From: Paenibacillus sp. J5C2022
GTDB taxonomy: Bacteria > Bacillota > Bacilli > Paenibacillales > Paenibacillaceae
Assembly: GCF_025567625.1 (NCBI RefSeq)
Contig: NZ_JAOQJC010000037.1
Coordinates: 1 to 64,000, forward strand
Reading direction: 5' to 3'
DNA: 64,000 nt
In this document: positions 23,480-31,658 of the stretch, one piece after another
Numbering within the stretch: the stretch's first letter is position 1
How the letters are laid out: each line of letters begins with the position of its first letter
Notes under the pieces: model-generated
What the model was told of the DNA's origin: nothing
Seen by the model: only the letters and a program-made list of their open reading frames with translations
Databases searched by the model: none
Translations under genes and position numbers: made by a program

Positions 23480-26227
23480 CTAGGCGTTTCCGCCTAGCAG
23501 CTGCTCCGCTTGGCTCAGAAGCACAGCCGCGGCGTTCTCTGTAATGTGCTTGCCGCTTTGAGCGCGTACCTGGTTCATAAACGCCCGCAGCTCGCCATGC
23601 TCTACTTTTGTCCGCAATGCGTTCGCTATGCCATGATTGCCTATACCGCCTTGAGAGGCGAAGATGTCCAGGTGGGTCAGGAGAGACTGCTCGCTGGCCG
23701 GCGGCGTATACTTCCATAAGTCCGAACTGTTGTCGGAGAAGTAGAGATTGCCGAATGCATCGCTGGTCAAGTAATTGCCGTAGGTGCCGTTAAGGACGAC
23801 GAACTCCATCGTATCCGGCTTCACCATGAACAACTGTCCGCGTGAAGTGCCGTACATGTTGCCGTCCGCTCCGATCGCCATGAAGCCGTATGTCCATGTT
23901 GTGCCTGTCGTCTTGTACCGCCGCAGCTTGGATGCCTTGTATGGGTAAGTAAAGGTATCCGGATCGAATTTGAACAGATAGTCTTCGGCGATGCCCCATA
24001 TCATCCCGTCCGGACCGATGCTAAGTCCCGTTACCCCTTTCCGTCCGGATGCCGGAATACCTTCGTACACCTTTTGCTTCGTGGCCAGATCGAATACGAA
24101 CAGCTTGGCATGCTGCTCTGTCGGGCCATCCGTTCCCAAGCCTCCGTATACGGTCGTTCCTACATAGGCGAATCCATCCTTATAGACGACGGAGATGATG
24201 CTTTGATTCGGTACGATATTTTTGAACACGTCCAGCTGCTCCGTCTGAAAGTCATACAGCGCAAGAGCGCCTTCCAGAGAATCCGGGCTTGGCACCGTGC
24301 CTACGATAAGCGTATCCCGGTCTTCAGCATAAGCCATAGCGAAAGGCCGGTCTTGCCCATGAGCCCGCAGGTCGAACAACTGCTTCGGATTCTGGCTGGA
24401 CCATGGGAGAGCGGGATCGTATTCCAGAATGCGCGAGCCTGCGTATGCTCCGATAATCATTTTCCCGTTGCGGTTAACGGAAGCTTCCACCTGACCGAGC
24501 GTATGCGTGTCCGAGACTGCTCCGGTAACCGGATCATAGGACGTGAATCCCGACATATAACCTGCTGCATATATCTTGCCGTCCGGGCCTTGATGAATGC
24601 TCTGGATGAGGATAGGAGCGCCGCTATAAAGCGACGGGAGCACTTCCGCACGGTCTAATGCGGGATTGTAGTACAAGATATGGCCGTACCGGCCGACTGC
24701 CACGAAGGTATGTCCGGGCCATGCAGGATCGTTCAAGCTCACGAAGGCGCCGGAGTAGAAGTTCATGCCATCTTGTACACCTTTCAACAAAGATGAGCTC
24801 TGCGTAGCGGAATCGTACACGTAGTAATCGCCGCTGTACGTGAAGAGCGCTTTCCCCGGTTCGCCCGGAATCGGCGATACCTTCTCGGAGTGGATGTCCA
24901 TGCCGCTTGGGTCGTAATACTCCACCGTATCGTCCTCCGCCCGCATAACAAGCAGATCCCCGTTCGAAAATTTCACAAACAGCCGGTCGTTGGCGAAATC
25001 CAATCCGTACGTGAACGTATACTGGTCGCCGCCTCCGGGAATGCGGGATGCCAACAACTCGGTGAAAGAGCCGTCCTGTTCCAGGTATTTGAATACGCGG
25101 GCTTTCGTCCCGCTTAATCCCACGTAGAGTACGCCGCGTGTCGCATCGTAAGCCAGTGAACGAACATATCTCTGAGTAGGATCGAATTGCCCTATTTCCA
25201 AGATGGAGTCGGAAACGGGATCGAATTTATACAGCTTGCCGCTAGGATAAGTGCCGGTATACATCTCACCGTTCGATCCGGCCACAAGCGAGAACACATG
25301 CGTCTCTTCACCGAATCGCCCCAGATACTGGAACGAATTGTCGGCCGGCGTATAGCGGTACAGTCCGCCATCGTAATGAGTGCCGATATATACTCTGCCG
25401 TCGGTTGCGATCTTGACGCCCCAGGCGGCTTCGACGCCCGGCATAGGATGAGTGCGAAGCACTTCCCGGGTAAGCACGTCGATTACGGCGAAGGCAGTAG
25501 GCACTTCTCCGCGCCCCTTGAATACCGTGTACATGACCGTACGGCCATTCTCCGTGCCGATTGCTCCGTCCTCGTTAATCATGCCTTTCACAATACCGCC
25601 GATTCGCTCGAACGTGCCGATGGGATTGAGGGCGATGCGTACATCGTCTGCATAACCGCGAGTAATGCCTGCTCCCGAGGAATAGATGAGCACGGTGGCG
25701 TTGGAGGCGTTCGCAGGCACGATGGAAGAAGTGCCATTCTTGACCCATTGTCCGTTCGTAGGAGTCAGCCAGTTGCTGGACTCTCCGACCTTGGTCCCCG
25801 TACTGTCAAAATACCGCATATAGAGCGCCATGGAACCGTTTTCAATATTCATCATGGAAGTGAGGGAGTAGCTCGCTCCCGGCGTCACCGGGAAGGGATC
25901 GCTCTCGATGCCCAGCGGACGCACTGCATTCTGGTCATCCAGCAATAAGCTGTGTGTGCCTTCCTCTGCTTGAGCGGGAGTGACTTCATAGAACAGACTG
26001 TCGTATCCATTGCCGAACGTCTGGCTCCAGCCGGGGATGCCGCTGCTTGCTACAGGGTCTTCGAACCCTGCGTTGAGGACGGTTGGAGGCGGAGCTGCTG
26101 CTTCGAGCGCTTCAGGCGCTGTTCCCGCCGCGGCGACGGCATGTGGTGCGGAACCGGCCGACCACAGCAAGGTTGAAGTTAAGGCGGCAGCGAGCAGAAT
26201 TTTCGTCATGTGTTGAGCATGCTTCAA
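23480..26227 (-). CDS. Exported beta-propeller protein with N-terminal carbohydrate-binding-like domain and C-terminal FIMAH-like domain
   Basis: 915 residues. Signal peptide to about residue 33 (ending AVAAAG), then a jelly-roll-like domain (about 48-200; LNAGFEDPVASSGIPGW and the later NATVLIYSSG are typical of carbohydrate-binding modules). Residues 210-835 are a long series of propeller-blade repeats of form DGRVYIGTHYDGGLYRYTP and GKIYAAGYMSGFTSYDP. The last 70 residues resemble the FIMAH helical domain. TTG 26227 is chosen because AAAGGAGATG lies about 9 nt upstream. Divergent from the GntR-SBP regulator with a good promoter and operator between. No catalytic residues identified. Confidence 0.8.
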   Translation of the reverse strand: MKHAQHMTKILLAAALTSTLLWSAGSAPHAVAAAGTAPEALEAAAPPPTVLNAGFEDPVASSGIPGWSQTFGNGYDSLFYEVTPAQAEEGTHSLLLDDQNAVRPLGIESDPFPVTPGASYSLTSMMNIENGSMALYMRYFDSTGTKVGESSNWLTPTNGQWVKNGTSSIVPANASNATVLIYSSGAGITRGYADDVRIALNPIGTFERIGGIVKGMINEDGAIGTENGRTVMYTVFKGRGEVPTAFAVIDVLTREVLRTHPMPGVEAAWGVKIATDGRVYIGTHYDGGLYRYTPADNSFQYLGRFGEETHVFSLVAGSNGEMYTGTYPSGKLYKFDPVSDSILEIGQFDPTQRYVRSLAYDATRGVLYVGLSGTKARVFKYLEQDGSFTELLASRIPGGGDQYTFTYGLDFANDRLFVKFSNGDLLVMRAEDDTVEYYDPSGMDIHSEKVSPIPGEPGKALFTYSGDYYVYDSATQSSSLLKGVQDGMNFYSGAFVSLNDPAWPGHTFVAVGRYGHILYYNPALDRAEVLPSLYSGAPILIQSIHQGPDGKIYAAGYMSGFTSYDPVTGAVSDTHTLGQVEASVNRNGKMIIGAYAGSRILEYDPALPWSSQNPKQLFDLRAHGQDRPFAMAYAEDRDTLIVGTVPSPDSLEGALALYDFQTEQLDVFKNIVPNQSIISVVYKDGFAYVGTTVYGGLGTDGPTEQHAKLFVFDLATKQKVYEGIPASGRKGVTGLSIGPDGMIWGIAEDYLFKFDPDTFTYPYKASKLRRYKTTGTTWTYGFMAIGADGNMYGTSRGQLFMVKPDTMEFVVLNGTYGNYLTSDAFGNLYFSDNSSDLWKYTPPASEQSLLTHLDIFASQGGIGNHGIANALRTKVEHGELRAFMNQVRAQSGKHITENAAAVLLSQAEQLLGGNA

Positions 26228-26258
26228 TGCACATCATCTCCTTTAATTGGCATACATC

Positions 26259-26326
26259 GCATTTGTTGACTCACAACTGACTCACAAATGCAATATCATC
26301 GTAATAATAGATAGCGCATCTGTCAA
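26259..26326 (-). promoter_or_regulatory. Promoter with overlapping operator for the propeller/FIMAH gene
   Basis: Minus-strand TTGACA (26326-26321), 17-bp spacer, TACGAT (26303-26298). Directly downstream, covering the predicted start, is an inverted repeat GCATTTGT (26259-26266) / ACAAATGC (26284-26291), and between the arms TGACTCACAA occurs twice in tandem. This is a classical repressor position. The adjacent divergent GntR-SBP protein is the obvious candidate (inference). Confidence 0.65.
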
Positions 26327-26440
26327 TAGGTCTACTGTAGCGGTCAGGCTATTGCCTGAGCAGAGGGATTCGGTTATGCTGTGAGCAAGCAGTGGTGAAG
26401 GCGTGAAAGCGTCACTAAAATTGATGCCAAAGGTGTTTTT

Positions 26441-27862
26441 ATGTCATTAAATGAACAAAACGAGAATGGTCGTAAGCATTTTCGAAAAAAATTGGAGCAT
26501 ATGATTCATACGCTGCGCGATGATATGCTGGCGGGACGGAGGCGGCCTGGCGAATTTCTGCCTTCGGAACGGGAGTTGGTCAAGCAGTTCCATCTGAGCA
26601 ACAAGCTGGTTCGTGTCGGGCTGGAGAAGCTGGTGGAGGAGCAATTGCTGGAGAAAATCCCGCGCGTTGGCAATCGGGTCGCCGATCCGCTTCCGCGCCT
26701 GCCTGTTACGTTGAAGCTCGGCTATCATGCTTCCCTTCAGCGGGAGGCGTGCTTGCTGGATGCGATTGAGGCCTTCCAGCAAGAATATCCGCATATAAGG
26801 GTACAATCCGTGCCGATTGCTTTCGACCGATATTCTGAATACGCTCAGGAATATTTGGAGTCCGGCATGCTTGATATCGTTTCCATGAACTACAATAATT
26901 TTTATGACTTTCAATCCCGCGGGCAGTTGGAACGGCTGGAGCCTCTTCAGCAGCGGGGCGGGCTGTATCCCGGATTGAGCGAGCTGTTCCAGGCCGATGG
27001 CCGGCAGTATGTCCTTCCGCTTGTCTTCTCTCCGCTTGTGCTCTGCTACAATCGCGATCATCTGGCGGAAGCGGGCATTGCGGAGCCCTTTCGTCCTCAG
27101 AGCTGGGACGAGTTGATCGCTGCCGCCGCTTCCCTGACGATTGAGAATGTCCGGTTCGGTTTCTACTTCTTCCTGCATTCCAAAAATCGGTGGCCGGTAT
27201 TTCTTCTGCAGAACGGAAGCGGCCAAGCCGAGGGGGAAGACGAGATTCACTTGAAGGTGGAGAGGATCGTACGTGCTCTGAGCAAGTTAAGGGAAATGAT
27301 TTATGCCCCGCAATCGTTCCCGACTTTCCTGGCGGAAAGTGAAGCGGATGCGGAAGCGTTGTTCAAGCAAGGCAAGCTGTCGATCATTATGACGTCATAT
27401 TTGGCCATGAACGCTCTTGTATCGGAGGAGAGAGAGGGCGGCCAGCGATTTGCCATTGCGCCGCTGCCGACTTTAAGCGTCCCGGCCAATATTCTGATGT
27501 CGGTAGGATTGGCCATATCCCGTGCGTCTGAGCAGAAGGCGGCCGCTGGGTTGTTCCTGGACTTTATGACGTCGAGCCGTATGCAGATGATGATCCGGCA
27601 GCGTACGACGAGCATCCCTGCCTTGCAGGAAGCGGCAGAATGGCAAGGGGAGGTTGAGCAGTCGCCTGTTGGATATGCGCTTTTCCGGCAAGCTGCGCCT
27701 TTTATGAAGGCCTTTACGGAGACGGGACTGAGCGTGGATGAGCTGGATATTATTTTCCAGGAGGCGCGCATTTACTGGTCCAAGCTTCAGAGCGAAGATG
27801 ATATGCGGGACAAGCTGTATCGGATATTGGACAATGGGTCAACGCAGAGTAGAGGGCTGTGA
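26441..27862 (+). CDS. GntR-family DNA-binding domain fused to a family-1 solute-binding domain
   Basis: 473 residues. Residues 14-85 are a GntR winged helix (LRDDMLAGRRRPGEFLPSER, then LVRVGLEKLVEEQLLEK). From about residue 90 to the end the protein is colinear with extracellular sugar-binding proteins (TLKLGYHASLQREACLLDAI, FSPLVLCYNRDHLAEAGI, late FLDFMTSSRMQMMI) but has no signal peptide or lipobox, so it works in the cytoplasm as ligand sensor. The expected inducer is a sugar or sugar phosphate. AAAGGTG precedes ATG 26441. It is divergent from the propeller gene and 24 bp upstream of murR, with which it is likely cotranscribed. Confidence 0.88.
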   Translation: MSLNEQNENGRKHFRKKLEHMIHTLRDDMLAGRRRPGEFLPSERELVKQFHLSNKLVRVGLEKLVEEQLLEKIPRVGNRVADPLPRLPVTLKLGYHASLQREACLLDAIEAFQQEYPHIRVQSVPIAFDRYSEYAQEYLESGMLDIVSMNYNNFYDFQSRGQLERLEPLQQRGGLYPGLSELFQADGRQYVLPLVFSPLVLCYNRDHLAEAGIAEPFRPQSWDELIAAAASLTIENVRFGFYFFLHSKNRWPVFLLQNGSGQAEGEDEIHLKVERIVRALSKLREMIYAPQSFPTFLAESEADAEALFKQGKLSIIMTSYLAMNALVSEEREGGQRFAIAPLPTLSVPANILMSVGLAISRASEQKAAAGLFLDFMTSSRMQMMIRQRTTSIPALQEAAEWQGEVEQSPVGYALFRQAAPFMKAFTETGLSVDELDIIFQEARIYWSKLQSEDDMRDKLYRILDNGSTQSRGL

Positions 27863-27886
27863 ATCTGAAGTTGGGAGGCGAGAAGC

Positions 27887-28756
27887 ATGTTGAAAGGGAA
27901 GAGTCCGGCTCAAAATGTGAACACTCTGCTGGTCTTATCCAGTGTGTATCAATCGTTGACGAAGACGGAGAAGAAGATTGCCGATGTCATCTTGAAGGAC
28001 CCTGAAGCCACAGTCTATGTCACGCTGACCGATCTGGCGGTGCTGGCGGGAGTAGGCGAGACATCGGTGCTGCGATTGTGCCGGAAGATCGGCTTGGGCG
28101 GCTATCAGGAGTTCAAGCTGGCGCTTGCGCAGGATCTTGTCGTACCGGTCAGGAATGTCCATAGCGAGATTAGTGAAGGCGACAGTCTTCCGGATATCGC
28201 GGCGAAAATTACGGCGGAGAATACGAAGTCGATTGAAAATACGTTGAACTTGTTGGACATGGATCAGATGGAGCGGATAATGGATGTGCTGGGCAAGTCG
28301 CGGAAAATCATCTTTTTCGGAGTCGGCTCCTCCGCTTTCACTGCAATGGATGGGCATTATCGCTTTATGCGCATGGGATTCAATTCGATTATCGTAACCG
28401 ATGCGCATCTGATGGCGATGCAGGCGTCATTGATGAGCGAAGGGGATGTGCTGTTCGCAATCTCCACCTCCGGCAGCACGAAGGATGTCGTAGATGCGGT
28501 TCAGCTTGCGAAGCAGAACAATGTCTTCTCCGTCTGCCTCACGAGCCATCTCCGTTCGCCGTTGACGCAGCATGCGGATGCCGTACTGTTGTTCAAGTCG
28601 CGCGAGACGCCGCTGCAAGGCGGAGCCTTCTCATCCAAGCTGTCGCAGATTCATGTGCTGGACATTCTGTCCACGGCGACGGCGCTCAAGTTCCGCGAGC
28701 AATCCTATCAGGCGCTGGAGCAGACTTCCAAGTCGGTGCTGGATAAAATTTATTGA
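27887..28756 (+). CDS. MurR/RpiR-family transcriptional regulator
   Basis: 289 residues: N-terminal HTH_6 domain (about 1-80; YVTLTDLAVLAGVGETSVLR) and C-terminal SIS phosphosugar-binding domain (about 130-260; FFGVGSSAFTA and AISTSGSTKD mark the phosphate-binding loops). Members sense N-acetylmuramate-6-P, N-acetylmannosamine-6-P or other sugar phosphates. GGGAGG precedes ATG 27887. The nanE-ROK operon starts 240 bp downstream behind its own promoter, whose -35 overlaps a palindrome, so this protein is the likely controller of that promoter. Confidence 0.93.
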   Translation: MLKGKSPAQNVNTLLVLSSVYQSLTKTEKKIADVILKDPEATVYVTLTDLAVLAGVGETSVLRLCRKIGLGGYQEFKLALAQDLVVPVRNVHSEISEGDSLPDIAAKITAENTKSIENTLNLLDMDQMERIMDVLGKSRKIIFFGVGSSAFTAMDGHYRFMRMGFNSIIVTDAHLMAMQASLMSEGDVLFAISTSGSTKDVVDAVQLAKQNNVFSVCLTSHLRSPLTQHADAVLLFKSRETPLQGGAFSSKLSQIHVLDILSTATALKFREQSYQALEQTSKSVLDKIY

Positions 28757-28885
28757 TCTTCACTTGTCTGTTGGAACTGTAGGCCGGCCGTTTTTTCGCT
28801 CTTCGTTGTCCCGGTAGAAGACGAATGTGCATTGTTGCGCTTTGCATTTGTTTCGTAGCGTGTACTCTTTACGTTGTTTTGGAAC

Positions 28886-28951
28886 ATTACTCCTTATTAT
28901 GTTTGTTAATTGGAGTAAATGTTTACACGATGCATCCGGGAAGGGTATAAT
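28886..28951 (+). promoter_or_regulatory. Promoter and palindromic operator of the nanE operon
   Basis: TTTACA at 28922-28927, 18-bp spacer, perfect TATAAT at 28946-28951. The perfect palindrome GTAAATGTTTAC at 28915-28926 overlaps the -35, and a wider inverted repeat TTACTCC (28887-28893) / GGAGTAA (28912-28918) precedes it. This is a fitting site for the MurR/RpiR regulator just upstream (inference). Confidence 0.68.
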
Positions 28952-28994
28952 GACAGCGAATAGTGGTTCATTACGGGGAAACGGAGTGGTGGGG

Positions 28995-29729
28995 ATGAAC
29001 GGTATGCTGAAAGCATTGAAAGGCGGAATCATCGTATCTTGTCAGGCTTACGAGGGAGAACCGCTATATGGAGCCGACATTATGGCCAGATTGGCCATTG
29101 CGGCAAAAGAGGGAGGAGCTGTGGGCATCCGTGCGAATTCGCCAGCGGACGTCAGAGCGATCAAGCAGGCGGTCTCGCTTCCGGTAATCGGGATATGGAA
29201 GGCACAGTACGAAGGCTCGGACGTCTACATTACGCCGACTATGAAGGAAGCTGCGGCAGTTGCCGAGGCAGGTGCAGATATTATAGCGCTGGATGCGACA
29301 TCTCGTCCGCGGCCTCATGGGGAGCAGCTGGAAGAGATGGTGAAGCGCCTGAAGAAGGAATACGGCTGTCTGTTAATGGCGGATGTATCCACGGTGGAGG
29401 AAGGGCTGCAAGCGGAAGCAATCGGCTTCGATATGATATCGACTACCCTGTCGGGATATACTTCCTATACGCATAAGCAAGAAGGGCCGGATCTGAAGCT
29501 GGTGCAAGAGCTGGCGGTCCAATTGAGCGTTCCGGTGCTGGCGGAAGGAAGAATCGGCACGCCGGATGAAGCGATGCAGTGCGTGCGGCATGGCGCATAT
29601 GCCATCGTGGTCGGCGGAGCGATTACGAGACCGGAATATATCACGAAGAAGTTCGTTGACGCTCTCGGCGCTGCGGTGGCAACGGGTGCAGACGACGGTC
29701 ATGCCGTGCCGGGAGGACATCACTCATGA
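28995..29729 (+). CDS. nanE: Putative N-acetylmannosamine-6-phosphate 2-epimerase
   Basis: Converts ManNAc-6-P to GlcNAc-6-P in sialic acid or ManNAc catabolism; cytoplasmic TIM barrel, 244 residues. Diagnostic stretches are GGIIVSCQAYEGEPLYGA at the N-terminus, IIALDATSRPRPHGE near the middle and the glycine-rich end YAIVVGGAITRPEYIT. ATG 28995 is used because the family start (LKALKGGIIVSCQ) lies just behind it and GGAGTGGTGGGG precedes; the upstream in-frame extension carries no family sequence. The stop overlaps the ROK kinase start by 4 bp. Confidence 0.93.
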   Translation: MNGMLKALKGGIIVSCQAYEGEPLYGADIMARLAIAAKEGGAVGIRANSPADVRAIKQAVSLPVIGIWKAQYEGSDVYITPTMKEAAAVAEAGADIIALDATSRPRPHGEQLEEMVKRLKKEYGCLLMADVSTVEEGLQAEAIGFDMISTTLSGYTSYTHKQEGPDLKLVQELAVQLSVPVLAEGRIGTPDEAMQCVRHGAYAIVVGGAITRPEYITKKFVDALGAAVATGADDGHAVPGGHHS

Positions 29730-30664
29730 ATCGGGCAGCGCTGGGAATCGATCTGGGCGGTACCAATATTAAGGTAGGCATTGTCACAGAGCAAGGAGAA
29801 CTGCTCCATGAGGCGAAGGTAGCTACGGAATCCTGGCAAGGTCCGGATGCGCTGCTGGCGAAGCTGGCAGGAATAGCATCGGAAAGCGTTCCATTGGCTG
29901 GTACGCTGGGTGTGCGACTGGACGGTGTCGGAATTGGAACTGCGGGTCAGGTTCACCGCGCCAGCGGTCAGGTGCTTGGAGCTACAGCAACGCTTCCGGG
30001 ATGGGCCGGCATGCCATTAGGTGCTAAAATTCGTGAAGAGACGGGCTTGCCGGTTGCTGTGGATAATGACGTGAATATGATTGCGCTGGGCGAAGCCTGG
30101 CATGGTGCAGGGCGGGAATGGGCTGACTTCCTGTGCATCGCGCTTGGAACAGGCGTAGGCGGCTGCTGGATTGCGGACCGCTCTGTCTACGGAGGAAGGG
30201 ACGGGTATGCCGGAGAGTTCGGTCATGGGATCATCCATATGGACGGAAAACTCTGCAGCTGCGGCAACAAGGGCTGCTGGGAGGCTTATGCCTCCGTTAC
30301 GGCGTTGCAGTCGCTTGCCCGGGAGAGAGGGATGCAAGAGCAGCAGCTAAGCCCGGAGGAATTGTTCCGAAGCGCCCGTGCGAACGATATGGAAGCATTA
30401 GAGGTTGTAGATCGATATTGCGGTTATATCGCAGCAGGGCTGACCGGTCTTGTTCATACGTTTAATCCCGCCGCCATTGTGCTGGGAGGAGCTATCGTGG
30501 CAGGGCAAGGCGATTTCTTGCTGGATAAAGTAAGGAGCGCGCTGGAGCATAGTGTCATGCCCGCGTTCCGCTCGCCGGAACCGATCCGCCTGGTGGCCGC
30601 TGAATTGGGCGGGCATGCCGGGGTGATTGGTGCGGCGATGGCTGCGTTAAAGACAGCGGAGTGA
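29726..30664 (+). CDS. ROK-family sugar kinase (glucokinase or N-acetylmannosamine kinase)
   Basis: 312 residues. ATP phosphate-binding LGIDLGGTNIKVG is at the N-terminus, the catalytic Asp is in AVDNDVN near residue 113, and the ROK zinc motif CSCGNKGCWEAYAS is near residue 177-190. The start is coupled to nanE by an ATGA overlap. With nanE and a phosphosugar regulator next to it, phosphorylation of ManNAc to ManNAc-6-P (NanK role) is the best guess, but many annotated glucokinases look the same. Confidence 0.9.
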   Translation: MNRAALGIDLGGTNIKVGIVTEQGELLHEAKVATESWQGPDALLAKLAGIASESVPLAGTLGVRLDGVGIGTAGQVHRASGQVLGATATLPGWAGMPLGAKIREETGLPVAVDNDVNMIALGEAWHGAGREWADFLCIALGTGVGGCWIADRSVYGGRDGYAGEFGHGIIHMDGKLCSCGNKGCWEAYASVTALQSLARERGMQEQQLSPEELFRSARANDMEALEVVDRYCGYIAAGLTGLVHTFNPAAIVLGGAIVAGQGDFLLDKVRSALEHSVMPAFRSPEPIRLVAAELGGHAGVIGAAMAALKTAE

Positions 30665-30742
30665 ATTCAGATATGACAAGATTGGCTATATGGGACAGAT
30701 GTGAGGGGAACAGATAATCAAAGAGAGGAATGTGAAGCTGCA

Positions 30743-31219
30743 ATGCCGGATATGCTGGTGAAGTTATATGATCTCCCGGAACATGAGAATGCGCGGGAAT
30801 ACGAACGGAGAACAGGAGTTGCCGTACGCCGCGCCATAGCGCCGGAGAAGCATGTCATAACGGAGTGGGTGCGGAATCATTTCAACGCAGCGTGGGCCAG
30901 CGAATGCGAAGCCGGCATGGCCAGATGTCCCGTTACATGCCTGGTCGCTGTTGAAGACGGGAAGCTGCTTGGCTTTTCGTGCTACGATGCCACGATGCGG
31001 GGCTTTTTCGGCCCTACCGGGGTGGCTGAAGGAGAACGGGGCAGAGGTGTAGGGAAAATGCTGTTCTTGCATGCAATGGAGCTTATGCGTCTTGACGGCT
31101 ACGGCTACGCCATTATAGGCGCAGCCGGACCTACTGCGTTCTATGAGGGAGTTGCCGGGGCAACCGTTATCGAAGGATCGGTGCCCGGCATTTACCGGGG
31201 GATGCTGAGGCAGCAATAG
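30743..31219 (+). CDS. GNAT-family N-acetyltransferase
   Basis: 158 residues with the acetyl-CoA-binding motif A seen as VAEGERGRGVGKMLFLHAM (about residues 98-116) and a C-terminal strand-helix GYAIIGAAGPTAFYEGVAG. The acceptor is unknown. ATG 30743 is chosen by the start of the domain; the ribosome-binding site is not decisive (AGAGAGG is 13 nt away). It follows the ROK kinase by about 80 bp and may be cotranscribed with the nan genes, which would fit an amino sugar acceptor, but this is only positional. Confidence 0.82.
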   Translation: MPDMLVKLYDLPEHENAREYERRTGVAVRRAIAPEKHVITEWVRNHFNAAWASECEAGMARCPVTCLVAVEDGKLLGFSCYDATMRGFFGPTGVAEGERGRGVGKMLFLHAMELMRLDGYGYAIIGAAGPTAFYEGVAGATVIEGSVPGIYRGMLRQQ

Positions 31220-31383
31220 CAACTGAGCACAAGACATTTGATCGTTCAGGTTTGAGGGGCTAACCAAAGACAAAATCAGGATTTCGCCATGGGCATCTCG
31301 CAATCGCCGGGATGTCCTATCTGTGTTGGCAGTATTGCGGTGATTAATTTCCAATAGAAATTTTGACTTCGTTTCACCTAAAT

Positions 31384-31483
31384 TGAAAACGCTTAATTTT
31401 ATCATTTTCCACTAGTTTATCATTTTCCCTATGGTAAAAATCCTTGTCACATAAGGGTTTTTGAGGTTTTGAAAACGATTGCA
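31384..31483 (+). promoter_or_regulatory. Two cre-like catabolite control sites upstream of the sugar ABC operon
   Basis: TGAAAACGATTGCA at 31470-31483 matches the CcpA site consensus except one position; TGAAAACGCTTAAT at 31384-31397 has a perfect left half. Between them TTATCATTTTCC is repeated. They lie in the 439-bp non-coding stretch 31220-31658 before the solute-binding gene; nothing else is recognised there. CcpA repression is expected from the family rule, not shown. Confidence 0.55.
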
Positions 31484-31658
31484 AAGAAATATAAAACAAG
31501 AATGAAAAAGCAGCCTATACAAATTCGTTTCACTGGATTATCGTAAATTTGTGCTTTGGAGGAAGCCGTTCTCACTCACCTCTTCTTTGCGGGGTTGCCA
31601 CGAGAGAGAAAGGTCAGGGCGCACGAGCAAGCGATATATAAAAGAGGAGGAAAAAACA

